Shown here in pieces: positions 47,640 through 58,394 of a DNA stretch of 64,000 nt. Every line of letters starts with the position of its first letter. The first letter of the stretch is position 1. Source of the stretch: Bactrocera neohumeralis (taxonomy: Eukaryota; Arthropoda; Insecta; Diptera; Tephritidae); NCBI RefSeq assembly GCF_024586455.1, contig NC_065920.1:70650821-70714820 (forward strand), given 5' to 3'. The notes below the pieces were generated by a model. The model was not told the DNA's origin, did no database searches, and saw only the letters and a program-made list of their open reading frames with translations. A program made the translations under genes and the position numbers.

Positions 47640-48365
47640 TCTCTTATATCACATATGATCTCAAAGCATAACTCTAAACCTTGCAAGGTTGTAACCTCCC
47701 AGCGCCATTTTGTTAATGTCATCAGCGTACCCTGGCACAGAATGCCATTTTTTTGTAAGCAACTCAAGGAGCTCATCTACTACTAGGCTCTATCGCATAG
47801 AACTCCACACTGTGGGCAGCCCCTCATAGTACCAAGATGAATCTTACTCTCCCTTAAAGTGGTTTCAGCTTTCCCAGCCTTTAGCAAAAGTAACTTCGAT
47901 GTCCAGAAAGGCACATACCGCAACCTCACCATTTTCCAGCGTATTCTGAAGTTGGGCCGTAAGTTGGTGAAGAGCAGTGCTAATGGAACTGGCTGCTTTG
48001 CGCGTGTGCTGACAGGCGTGTAGGGGTGCGATTTTCATCGCCTTCGGTTCGAACGATCTGCTCTATGTGCGACCATTGGTGGAATTTGGTCAGCTCGAAA
48101 CGTCTTCAGGAAGTGCTGAATAGGAGTGCCATTACCCTGTCCTCTGCGCTGGTCGTATAGATCCTATCATGTCTTTTAATGCATAGTGCTGTGACGGTCT
48201 TGCCACTAGACAAAGCGTTGTGCAGTCTGGCTGCCTCATTAGCCGAGGAGAAGTTGTCACAAAACTTCCTTCAATAGTTTGTCTTCGCGGAAATATTTTC
48301 AGTATTATAGGTTGTTAGCTGCTGCTTATATTCCTTCCACTTAATCGAAAAGAATTTCATTTTCT
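47640..48365 (-). mobile_element. R1-like LINE reverse-transcriptase fragment
   Basis: The minus strand gives, with frame breaks, a WKEYKQQLTTYNTENI start near 48345, SANEAARLHNALSSGKTVTA (48250-48190), IYTTSAEDRVMALLFSTS, then LENGEVAVCAFLDIEVTFAK (47940-47885; motif A, Asp kept), GCPQCGVLS near 47820 and PGYADDINKM (YADD at 47729-47718). The fingers part between is collapsed by deletions. It lies about 300 bp inside the intron after the receptor exon and in the same orientation as the gene. Confidence 0.8.
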
Positions 48366-48659
48366 ATTTTTTCATTTATATATCTCACATTGGTAAAACT
48401 TACAACTTCCAGTTGTCTTGTCTCAACAAATATTTGCCCTCACTACACAATGTGCTCAGTCACAATCATTAGACTCCTAGTTACTCCATATGGTTGCGTA
48501 TAATGATATTTTATATTTTCATTTAATTAAACTATGAGAAATATTTCTTTCAGACTGCAATAATAGCAGCTTTTTACGTTTTAATGAAACTGTAAAAAGT
48601 TTTCAATACAAAATTTCATTTCAAACTTTTATTGAAAATAAAATTTCCTTCACACTCAC
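48366..48659 (-). other. Start of the intron after the receptor exon
   Basis: AT-rich intron sequence beginning with GT (48659-48658). No other feature seen. Confidence 0.7.
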
Positions 48660-48662
48660 CTC
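48654..48662 (-). other. 5' splice site of the GABA-B-R1 exon
   Basis: Minus-strand GAG|GTGAGT, with the exon ending at 48660 and the intron GT at 48659-48658. The match to the fly donor consensus is nearly complete, and the intron interrupts between codons (phase 0). Confidence 0.9.
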
Positions 48663-48914
48663 ACTATCATTGCTGTGCAGTATGAGCTTGAAGCCGGGCA
48701 ACAAATTCGGCTCCTTATTGACATCATCCAATGCCAGTCTTGCAGCTGGCATGCACGCCTGTCCGCCCTGCCATCCTCCGGTGCCGGCAATCGGAAATAT
48801 GCCGCCTATATGCAGTTCATCGGGTCGGCCGCCGTTCGTTAAATCGGCGTTGTGTAAAATTAATGAAAGCAGTAAAAATATCCAAAATGTTACAACACCA
48901 TCACATGTCATATC
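48660..48914 (-). CDS. GABA-B-R1: GABA-B receptor subunit 1, first coding exon
   Basis: Encodes the N-terminus of the metabotropic GABA-B receptor subunit that binds GABA and pairs with subunit 2 at the plasma membrane of neurons. Translation starts at the ATG of 48911-48909 and runs 84 codons to the donor. Residues about 9-19 (FWIFLLLSLIL) form the hydrophobic core of a signal peptide. From about residue 33, LHIGGIFPIAGTGGWQGGQA and then LALDDVN and LLPGFKLILHSNDSE match the first strand and helix of the Venus-flytrap ligand-binding domain of class C receptors. The exon begins three bases before the ATG, after a CTTTCGCAG acceptor, so the 5' leader is spliced. An in-frame ATG at 48938 lies in the upstream intron and would be used only if it were retained. 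The rest of the receptor (about 700 or more residues) is outside the window. No stop or frameshift is present. Confidence 0.93.
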
Positions 48915-48930
48915 CTGCGAAAGCAAACGA
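48915..48930 (-). other. 3' splice site before the GABA-B-R1 exon
   Basis: Minus-strand TTTGCTTTCGCAG with the AG ending at 48915, preceded by a pyrimidine/GT-rich tract. It places the start codon at the very beginning of this exon and implies at least one untranslated exon at higher coordinates. Confidence 0.85.
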
Positions 48931-49359
48931 ACACACAAACAAATTTGGTTAAATATAACGGTGAAAAAGGCTGAAAAAGGTTAACAAGCAAAAACTACAA
49001 AAAGTTAATTGCGAATGAACAATGCTCATCTGGGCACACACACTCATACATAAAACAACGCTATGTGTGTGTGTGCATAAATTAATTAATTTGCATTTAA
49101 CACATTTTAAACACCTTAATGCTGTGTAAATTATTTTATTTCGCACAATAAAAATGCGCAAACGCTTAAAAAAATTAAGTGCAAATTACGTCACACATTA
49201 CCGTTATAATGTCAATGTTTTTCAAAGTGTGCATTGAAAAAACGCACGCATTGTTGGCGTTGTTTACACAAGCTGCTCTTGTGTCTTATGAAAAATATTG
49301 CAATAAAAAATAACAAAAAAAGGAGATAAAATTAATAATTATGAAAGAAGAAAAAAATG
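48931..49359. other. Intron upstream of the receptor exon
   Basis: AT-rich, with GT/CA runs near 49035-49075. No other feature. Confidence 0.5.
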
Positions 49360-50418
49360 TTAACTTCGGCGGCACTGCATCTATAATACCCTACACAGTT
49401 GCATTTTTCATAGCAAAAAAATATATAAAAGATTTTTCAAAGACTTATGCTCGATGCATTTGTATGGCAGCTATATGATATAGTGAACCGATCTGAACAA
49501 TTTTTTCGAAGATTTTACCGTTACGTTGGTTAATAATTTACCCCAAATTTCGTAAAGATCTCTCGACAAATAAAAAAGTTTTACATACAATGACTTCATT
49601 TTGAACGATAAGTTTGTATGGCAGCTATATGATATAGTCATCCGATCTGAACAATTTATTCGCAGCTTGTACCGTTACATTGGATAACAGTCTATGTAAA
49701 ATTTCGTGTAGATATCTCGTCAAAATAAAGAGTCTTCCATACAAGGACTTCATTTGAACGATAAGTTTGTATGGCAGCTATATGATTTTGAAATTCGACA
49801 AGTTTGACAATATGACAGCTAAAGATATGATACAATTATCCGATTTAAAAAAGTTTATTACCATCTTGTACCGTTACTTTAGATAATAGTCCAGGTCTAA
49901 TTTCGTAAATATATCTCGTCAAATAAAAAAGTTTTCCATATAAAAACTTGGTTTCGATCGATGAATTTGTATGGCAGCTATATGATATAGTGATCCGATT
50001 CAAAAAATTTCTTCGGAAATTACATAATTACTTTAGATAATAAACCGTGCCAAATTTCGTGCAGATATTTCTACAAACGCAAAAGTTTTCCATACAAGCA
50101 CTTGATTCCGATCGTTCAGTTTGTATGACAACTATACGCTAAAGTGGTCTGATATTCGCAGTTTGGACAGATAAGCATCTAATTGAGCAGAAAATGACTT
50201 GAACAAAAATTGAAATCGATAACTCAAAAATCAAGCGGCTTGTACACGTATGTGCCATGGCACGTACAGGACTTGGATAAATCGACTCAACTCTTTCAAA
50301 ATCACGCCGAAAATTTACATATATGGTACATTAGCTAAGCATCAAATAATGTCTAATGTTTACTTCTGTGTATTCTAGACCTCGTGGCAAACTTAATATT
50401 TTCTCTACAGTGTATAAA
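49360..50418 (+). repeat. Interspersed repeat family A, long copy with 154-bp tandem core (array 2)
   Basis: Starts TTAACTTCGGCGGCACTGCA then TATAATACCCTACACAGTTG and ends AGACCTCGTGGCAAACTTAA...CTACAGTGTATAAAAAT. In between, TTTGTATGGCAGCTATATGATATAG units start (ATGGCA) at 49464, 49618, 49771, 49971 and 50125, mostly 153-154 bp apart. No open frame. It is the most complete family A copy here and lies 450 bp upstream of the receptor exon. Confidence 0.9.
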
Positions 50419-51199
50419 AATATCAGCTTTATTAAAAAATTAAATAGTCCAAAAGTATCTGATTTTTAAAAAAATATTCTCCCTCAGCTAATTTATTAGC
50501 AATTTATAGCGTAAGAAATTATTATATTATACATAAATATTGGCATTTCATTATAGTTGCCAAACAAAAGCATTGCCTGCAAACAATACCTGTGCTTGTG
50601 CAGCTTGCCACATGCCACCGATTTGCGCGCCTGATTGTTTTACCACACCCCACTCACTGCTTGACGCAAAAAGTGCGAGCAGCACTGGTGGCATGCAAAC
50701 ACGTGCTTTTAATTATATTGTTTCTGTGTAGTTATACTTTGTTGTTGTATTTCTCTTGTTGTTGCATTTTTCTTGTTGTTGTGCATTTTGTTGTTTTCGC
50801 ATTTTTGTTACATACCGGGAAGCTGCTTAAATTACGCTGATTTCATACTAATTAAATGTTTCGCCACATTGTTTCAAGTACGTATGCTAGGGTGGTCCGT
50901 AAAATTTCTAATTTGGGATTTTTTTTCAGTCTCAAATGGTTACACAGGTAAATTTTGGTTCCGAGTAAAAATGATACTATCGTAAATAATATTACTCTAG
51001 AAACTTAAGATCTTGAGTTTTCAAATGGTGATCTTAACTTTGTCCACCGTCTTCACGTGCGCTTAAAATCTTTATATAATAATTTCAATATGCAACCTTA
51101 TCCTACTTATTTGCTTAAGTTCTGTGTAAGAAGCCAGGCTTTTGGGTGATTATTATTAAGGTATCTTGAGCGAGACGCATTGGCGAACATAAAAGATAG
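50419..51199. other. Unassigned intronic stretch
   Basis: No gene recognised. It has TTGTTGT-rich text near 50735-50800. Open frames are short and without motif. Confidence 0.4.
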
Positions 51200-52015
51200 A
51201 GCTTGACAAGCTTGACAAGCTGGCCTACAGAAGTGATGGAGGAAAATTCTACGACGCATGCATCATGCATCAGCTTTTTTGTAGAATATGGTCGGGCGAA
51301 TGCATACCCGCCGATTGGAAAAAGGAGACCAGACAATCTGCGCCAACTTCAGTGGGATAAGCCTCCTCAACATCGCTTATAAGGTTTCATCGAAGGTACT
51401 GTGTAAAAGATCCAACAAACTGATTGGATTTTATCAGTGTGACCTTGGACTTGGAAAATAAACAACTGACCGTATATTCCCCATGCACCAAATTTTGGAA
51501 AAAGCCCGTGAATTTTCGTCGATTTCAAATCTGCTTTTGATAGCACGAAAAGGAAACTAATACGGCGTTGAGCAAAACAAAAAGCTCCATCAGGATCGGT
51601 AAGAACCTCTCCGAGCCATTCGATACTAAACGAGGTTTCAGACAAGGAATTTCTTTATCGTGTGATTTCTTCAATCTACTCCTGGAGAAAATAATTTGAA
51701 CTTCTGAGCTGAATAGAGAAGGTACAATCTTCTATAATAGTGTACAGCTGCTGGCGTATGCCGATGATATTGATATCATTGGTCTCGACATCCGCGGTGT
51801 TAGTTCTGCTTTCTCCATACCAAGACAAAATATCTCCTGTCATCAAACAAACAGTCGTCGCATAGGCTTCCACGTCACTGTTGACAGAAATTGTAGATAA
51901 TTTCGTCTATCTTGGAACCAGCATTAACAGCAACAACAATTTCAGCCTCGAAATCCAACGCAGAATAACTCTTGCCAACAGGTGCTACTTTGGACAGAGA
52001 AGGCAATTGAGACGA
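51200..52015 (+). mobile_element. LINE reverse-transcriptase fragment (family 1)
   Basis: Plus-strand blocks: MHQLFCRIWSGECIPADWKK (51268-51325), GISLLNIAYKVSSKVL-type text near 51355, VDFKSAFDS (51519-51545; motif A Asp present), PFDTKRGFRQGISLSCDFFN (51618-51675), AYADDIDIIGLDIRGVSSAF (YADD at 51757-51768), and FVYLGTSINSNNNFSLEIQR (51905-51965). Frames shift repeatedly and there is a stop before YADD (LEKII then TGA). Sister of the minus-strand copy at 24.6-25.6 kb. Confidence 0.85.
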
Positions 52016-53236
52016 TGACAACATCTGATCGTTTGTTTTTCTGTCAGTGTCTTACACATTTGTATTTGGCTGAAAATGGTCACCCAATCGGGTATCAGAC
52101 TCAAAACCCTACCACACTTAGCGTAACTTTGACGGACACCCATAGTGTATACTTAAGTATCATTTTCGACATTTAATATGACTGTTTCCATAGCTATTGC
52201 TAAAATCAGTCTAGGGAGGGTGAATAAAGTGAATTGAAAGCACCAAACCGAGAATTTTATATTGATAAAACTGATTAAAGACTAAACTGAGAGATTTGCT
52301 TGATACAAGTTATAAAATAATTCGAAATTTATAAAGTAATTCGAAGTGCTGTAGTAATTTGGTAGACTGTAGTTGGAATGCAGTTATAACCTTTAAGAAA
52401 AGTTTAACGTTTTAACAGGGAAACACTGACAGCAGAGATTTTAAAGCTAGTTAATATTAAAAAATTGGAACTGTAAGCTCAAAAAGTCGATCTGAGGAAT
52501 AAATAGTTGCATATATGACGGTATTACATAAATTATTTATTTTCAGTTGAAATTTTTAAATAAAAAGTACAACCATTATAATCTAATGCCTCTCGGGAAC
52601 ATATCTGGAAATAAGGTTCTTTTTCTGAATGTTTATTTTTCATAAATAACAGTTTTTAGTACAGTGTCAGTAGAATTATACAGGTAGTTCCAGTAACTTG
52701 TACAGAAACAAGTTGCTTCGGCCTAATTATATTAAGTATATTAATTATATTAAGTATCAAGTACTACTAAAGACCAGACATTTGATATGAGTTGGTAGCA
52801 ATACTAAATTATGGGTTTCAAAGTTCTTCCTCAACCAAAATTGCGTTTTCAGGTCTTCCACAAGATCGATTAGTCATATTTGTTTCCAAAGTTACACACC
52901 GCTAGTTCCTGGTCAAAATCTTGTCTATAGCATTTTATATACGCTCTCTACTGTAAATTAAAAGAATATTTAACTTGATCTCCCACAATTTCACCCCTCT
53001 CCAAACGCGTGCTTATTTACCGTTTCACCATTTTGTTTGCGTTTATATTTTAATTATGCCACGTCCATTTAAATGTGCAATGATGCATAAAATTGCGGGC
53101 ACATTTGGCGGAATTCATTTTCGCTATAACTACATAATTTTATGCGCGCATACATGGTGCTCATACAGGGACGGCTCCGAGTAATCCATGGCATTTTATG
53201 CTTTGGTTTCAGAGACTGTCGAGAGACCCATTGACT
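52016..53236. other. Unassigned AT-rich stretch
   Basis: No gene or long repeat recognised. A short direct repeat ATTATATTAAGTAT occurs at 52728 and 52744. Confidence 0.4.
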
Positions 53237-53495
53237 TTTGAGCTTTGCTGAATATTATTTCAACAAATACGGGCTATACAAAGGGTAAGCTTGTACTCAA
53301 AATCGGTGAGATGAGCTCAGTACATCAGTAAAGACCGAACAGTATGCTAAAGTAGCCAAAATTCGACTTTTCCTGAACATTTTGTCAACAAATACAGACA
53401 ATACAAAGAGTCAGATTGTCTTTAAGATGACATGAGATGAGAACATCAGTAAAGTTCTGAAAGTATGCTAAAGTAACCTAAATCAGTGTCAAGAT
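53237..53495 (+). repeat. Two-unit diverged tandem repeat (~126 bp)
   Basis: CAACAAATACGGGCTATACAAAG...ACATCAGTAAAG...AGTATGCTAAAGTA (from 53260) is repeated as CAACAAATACAGACAATACAAAG...ACATCAGTAAAG...AGTATGCTAAAGTA (from 53386). Confidence 0.75.
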
Positions 53496-54659
53496 ATCAA
53501 AAGCTATCGATCAAGTTAAGCTTTAACAAGCAAAATTTATGTTATGGTTCATCCTCGTATCCTTAAATGACCAACTAATATAATGCCAAAAATTTAGTCT
53601 CAATCTTTAAGTGGAATAAGAGAATTTTTTCCAGCGCTCAAAAGCCTCATTTATCTCTAATAGTTCTTACTTTTAAAATATCTAATTAGCAGCAAGCGTT
53701 TTTTTACTATTGAAGACATGAATCCGAGTACAGTATATGTAAATATATTATACAATATTTGTCCCTATTTCTACACCCTTTAAATACTCGCTTTCATTTG
53801 TTTATGTTTACATATAGTTAAACTGTGCCCAATATTTCAAGCATGGTTGCATACTTTTCTGATTACATCAACCGACATGCAAGCAATTAATATGTGAGGC
53901 TGTGTGGGTTAGTGGCTGTAAGTGCCGCTCTTGCAGCTTCCAGGTTAATTAGTCTGGGCTTAATGCAACTAATTGTATTTCGCTTATAATAAACAACACA
54001 TGACTCGCTACAATTTATTCCATCAGGGGAAATATACTTACATATAGTATATTAGCAGACTGAAAGGAGTTGGGTACAGGAATCATAAAAATACTTTATA
54101 TGAGACACATACTAGTATCTCTTTATCTCTTTGCATACGGTGGTAACCGTAACAAATTGTGCTTTAGATTTTTATTCTGCGGTAATATTAAGAATATCGG
54201 TTTGAAACTCTGCTACTCCGCAACACAAGCAAAATGCAGCGCAGACACATACCTACTTCATCTTGCCTTACACTACCTGACCGAAAAGGAATGGGTAGTG
54301 GTTATAAAAATATAACAAGGGAAACAAGTGAATGCATTAACACTTTATCTCTCCCATAAAGAGCGAATCTTAACAAATTTTGCACTATTTTAAGATATAC
54401 AATAAATTGTGCGATTAATATATGTAGCCGACCAGCATGTGATAATGGTGAAAAATATAAACATTTAACCATAAAATGTTAATAGAAAGCAGACTTTTGC
54501 TCTTAAAAACGTACTGTGTTATTATTTTTAATGTCGGTTTCAAATTACTTAATGTAACCAAAATTTAGCAAAGACACATACCCCTTTTATACAATAATCA
54601 ACATATATTGCATTTATTAAGAAATAAAAAAAAATATATATATATATGCTTAGGAAATA
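53496..54659. other. Unassigned stretch
   Basis: No gene recognised. A TA repeat lies at 54631-54650, just before the LINE. The 81-codon frame at 54070-54315 has no motif. Confidence 0.4.
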
Positions 54660-56180
54660 TAATATATATTTATTATCAGACGGAAAAAGATATGTGCAGA
54701 TATGCCTCGCCAGTTCGTTGGGTTGCCTGAAGGTATGCGCTCCCAAGTGTCTAATTCTTGACCTCCCAAACGCCGAACAGTCAAAACGGAATTGTTGAGT
54801 TGTTTCCACCACATCTTCCTCCATACAGATTCTGCAGATGCCGACCGGTAAGATTCCTAACCTTGGAGCATGGAAGCCAATAGGGCAATGGCAATGGCAA
54901 TGGCCTGGTAAAAGTCCCACAACTAGAGAGAGGTTAGCCTTACTGAGGGTAGAACGTTTACTGCATCTATTGCAATCGATCTTGGGCTTAAAAGCTTTTG
55001 TGACAGCGCATGTACTGATGGTGGCCCAGCGCTGGCCAACCTTCCGCGCAGCACAGATATCTAGTAGTAGAACGCTCGGTCCTTGATATTCGGCTTCCAT
55101 GAAATCTTCCTATCTATGATGATCCCATTTGTGGCAGCGGTGCCACGGGGATATTATATCTTCTTTTAAATTAAAGGCATCTCGGTTTTACTTGGGTTGA
55201 TGGTGCGAGCACTTCCGAATTTGTTACGACGTTGAGATACCCTTGCGTCAACTCGCACACGGTACTCAGGGGCTTTCCTTTAAAAATGAGTACTGCGTCG
55301 TTTGCATAGGCAATCACCCTGCAGCCGCGATCCTCAAATTTTTTAAACAGGTCGCTAACGACTGGAATCCACAGAAGAAAAAAGAGAACTACCTACTCTA
55401 CACATTTCGTCTAGCGCGTGCGTTGCCTCATTTCATTTCAATCACTCTGTCGCGGAAAAGACTGAGAATGAGGTGTTTGAGGTTTAATTCAACCTCAAGA
55501 CCATTCAGAGCAGAAAGGTCTGCTTCCGGCGGGATGCTACTGAAAGCGCCTTCAAAATCAAGGAAGGTCCAACAGCGAATTCCTTAACCCTAATGGCTTC
55601 CTCAAGCCATGACTCCATTGTATGCAGAGCTGTATCCACTGACTTTCCTTTGCCATAAACATGTTGCTTCTGAAGGATTGGAACTTGGAATGCGCCTTCT
55701 TATGTACCAATCCATCAGCCTCTTATTTATATCTATTTTATAGATTTTTAGCAGAGGCTGATGGGAATTAAAGATCTTGGCCGTAACATTGGAGCTCCTG
55801 CCAGCTTTTGGGATGAACGTAACTCTGACTCGTCTCCAAGCCAACGGGATGTGACCCAACCTTATGCAGTTCGCATAGATAGCTGCCAAACAGTTGCATG
55901 ACACCTTAAAGTCTGCTGCAGCTGCGCTGGTATAATGCCATCCGGTCCAGGGGTTTTGAAAGATTTGAACAAATTGATAACCCAGGTCAAGTGACGTTGT
56001 TTTAGAGGGTCAACAAAGATAGCGCAAATATTTTGCAGCACTTCGAAAGATATACCTCCAGAGGAGTGTACCTTTACTGTTCTGGATTCAGGACGCAAAT
56101 ACCTTCAGATAACCCGGAAATACGGGGTTATTTGGGAGAACAAGCTTGATCCTAGAGGACTCATGACAACCATCCAGCTT
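54660..56180 (-). mobile_element. R1/LOA-type LINE, decayed reverse transcriptase and C-terminus
   Basis: Minus strand: FKSFKTPGPDGIIPAQLQQ (55975-55920), a RRVRVTFIPKAGRSSN block (55835-55790), WTFLDFEGAFSSIPPEADLS (55573-55515; motif A Asp present), VIAYANDAVLIFKGKP (55315-55270), where the catalytic box reads YAND instead of YADD, then a large deletion (the junction falls after IIDRKISWKPNIKD near 55090) and the C-terminus LVVGLLPGHCHCHCPIGFHA and CRICMEEDVVETTQQF (near 54930-54800) with LGAHTFRQPNELA. The GHCHCHC stretch comes from a GGCAAT hexamer expansion (54884-54903). Dead element; sister of 19.5-20.4 kb. Confidence 0.85.
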
Positions 56181-56751
56181 AGGAGGATTATAATGAGGAA
56201 TCTCATTCGTTTAATTAGATTATGTAGGCTAGAGAGCGAACCTTGGATAATATGAGATTGAAGAATTTGAAGATGGGAATAATTTTTCTTTATTATTATC
56301 AGAAATCTTTCGAATGGAAATTTCGAAATAGATCAGAAAACTCTGTGAAACTACATTCAACTATTACTTCTTCTACTACTATCAATATATCTTGTTTGTA
56401 GCCTACTTTCTCTCCCGATAGTAAAAACCAGTAAGAGTTCCAATAATGAAATGAAGCTTGTGATATCAGTGATGCCAATTCTCTGCTGAATACTTCAGTC
56501 AGAGCTCATATGCAGCCTTAGCTCAAATTCTTAATACGCGCTCTACCTAAATTTCTAACTAATTTTCCGCAAGCAACCTGAAACCACTAACCACTTAAGA
56601 AACTCAAAGCCAAATTTGTTTACTTGCAGCAAAATAAATTCTTGGAATATGATTTGGTACAAATAGCATATGGGTTCCAGCGGAAAATTCTGAAAATTGA
56701 GAAAACTCCGAAGGTCAGCATTTACTAAAAGGAATTTGAATATTTACTCAC
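56181..56751. other. Unassigned stretch, candidate intron next to a donor
   Basis: No gene recognised. If the exon proposed at 56752-57028 is real, this is the start of its intron. Confidence 0.35.
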
Positions 56752-57028
56752 CTGCGGCTAAGTGATTGAGGTTAATTTTCTGTCAAGAGCAGCAGCTTTT
56801 CCCTCTTGCTGCTGCTTAAAATGAATTTGGAATTCAAAAAGACCTGACGATGGCAATTTGATACTTCAAGGATGCCAAACGAATTCCTTTGAATATGCAA
56901 ACGCGTAAATGCAAAAATAAAAGGCGAAGAATGGCACAAGAAAAAGCAACGGAAAAATAAAGGAAAGCAAAGAAAACATAACGAAAAATTTAAAATAAAA
57001 ATTAGAAAAATGAAAATATAAAATAACT
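56752..57028 (-). other. Candidate 5' untranslated exon of GABA-B-R1
   Basis: Minus strand ends in GCCGCAG|GTGAGTAAA, a near-perfect donor (last exon base 56752). It would splice to the acceptor at 48915, giving a 7.8-kb intron. The segment is T-rich in its first half and holds one short upstream frame (about 38 codons, hydrophobic). Its 5' limit is unclear: an initiator-like TCAGTT at 57030-57025 could be the transcription start, but CTGCTGTTTTCAG at the same place could equally be an acceptor. This is inference only; no transcript evidence. Confidence 0.3.
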
Positions 57029-57063
57029 GAAAACAGCAGACAGTAAAGGTTCTATTTTTTATA
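57025..57063 (-). promoter_or_regulatory. Candidate TATA plus initiator core promoter
   Basis: TATAAAAAAT from 57063 to 57054 and TCAGTT with its A at 57028, 35 bases downstream. This is slightly longer than the usual TATA-to-start distance. AT-rich introns contain such pairs by chance, so confidence is low. Confidence 0.22.
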
Positions 57064-58154
57064 CCTGCTACATAAAAATACCGAAAACCAAATATAAATA
57101 CAAACATATAGAGTTGTATTTCCGAATCTTCCGCCGGCACAACACGCACGTAAAGCAAATAACGGAAATTAAAAGGGTTGCAAAGCAATGAATTTGTGAT
57201 TTGCGCAATTTTCTATTTTCCCTTACGCCCTTTTTTAATTGCCCGAATTCGAAGAATGCCTCAAAAATTAAAGCAAGACAGTTTAAACAAAAAAACCCTT
57301 CAGATTTTCACGCAAGCGATACGCACAAATTAAGGACGAAGTCAAAAAAAAGTAAGTAAAATGTGCAAATGTCGCACAAAACGTGCAAAGTGAACAAAGT
57401 GGCAAGTGAAATGCGACCGGAAAGTGGAACGGGAGTGGGAGAGCACGACGAGTGTAGATCAAATTTTAATAGGGGCTCGTTTGAAGCACAAACATGGGAC
57501 ACAAAAATAATTAAACGGAGAATTAAACAAAAAAGAGAGGAAAATAACAGTAAAAAAGGGTTCCAGTTTCAAAGTGTAAATAAATTTAGTTGAATAAATA
57601 AAATTTTAATTTGCCCTTTTTACAAAAGCAATAAAAAGTGAGGTTATGTTTTGTTGTGTGGCGGGGAATGGAAAAAAATTTAAAGAGTAACAATTGAATA
57701 TGATTTTGGAGAAATAATTCTTGATGGCATTGGCAACAAAATCCCACTAATTCAAACTCATACTAATAGCAACACAATATGTATTTATTATCAGTCAGTG
57801 CGAAGACAGCCACTTTAATTAACTCCAATTGAATAAAATTTTCAAAAATACATCCGGAAACTATTTTTCCTAAAACATAACTATACTTCTTCTTCGTTTT
57901 CTTTATTGCCACAATCAAAGCACAAAGCTTGAGTCCATGTTCGAACCCCTTCAAAACCTTCTGTATCTCTATTTTTCTGGGTATCAGCTTCTAATTGACT
58001 ATATAAATCACAACCGGACTAAGATTAGTATATGAAAACAATTGCTTTAAAAACGCCTCAAATAATTTTGAGAAAAACTGTGTTTTCGCATTAAATATAA
58101 CCGACTTTCTATGGTTCGTCATGGAATCGTATCAGCTGTAAAAGTGAAGGTTAA
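57064..58154. other. Unassigned stretch upstream of the candidate promoter
   Basis: A-rich with patches of higher GC near 57120-57160 and 57400-57460 (TGCGACCGGAAAGTGGAACG). No gene recognised. Confidence 0.4.
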
Positions 58155-58315
58155 CTGCAGCGCGATGGGTAACGGAAAACGAATGTGGATTGTAAGCGGT
58201 GATATGGTGAGTGTGGTGAAGATTACTTATCAGTGTTGTGAGTCTTAGTCAATGTTGTGTGCTAGTGTGGTAAGTGTTTTTATGTAGGGGATGATGCTCA
58301 TTCATACATACATAT
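58155..58315 (-). repeat. AC-rich dispersed repeat (copy 2)
   Basis: The reverse complement has GACTCACAACACTGATAAGT, CTTCACCACACTCACCA and CAATCCACATTCG in the same order as 8222-8420. It lies next to a mariner remnant as copy 1 does, but in a different relative orientation. Confidence 0.6.
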
Positions 58316-58394
58316 TTTAATCCTTAGTCTATAAGATAAGAAAGTACTGGTATTCTATTATTGTTTTAACAGGTAAAACACATGTTTTGGGAAA

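Noticed and set aside
48909..48938. Upstream in-frame ATG at 48938 as receptor start
   Set aside because: It lies before a strong CTTTCGCAG acceptor, so it is intronic. The ATG at 48911 directly precedes the signal peptide.
48670..48984. Plus-strand frames over the receptor exon
   Set aside because: They are shadows of the real minus-strand exon and cross its splice sites.
50540..50840. Cys-rich frames that could be a small secreted protein
   Set aside because: Two overlapping frames of the same DNA look equally open, with no signal peptide at the start and low-complexity text at the end.
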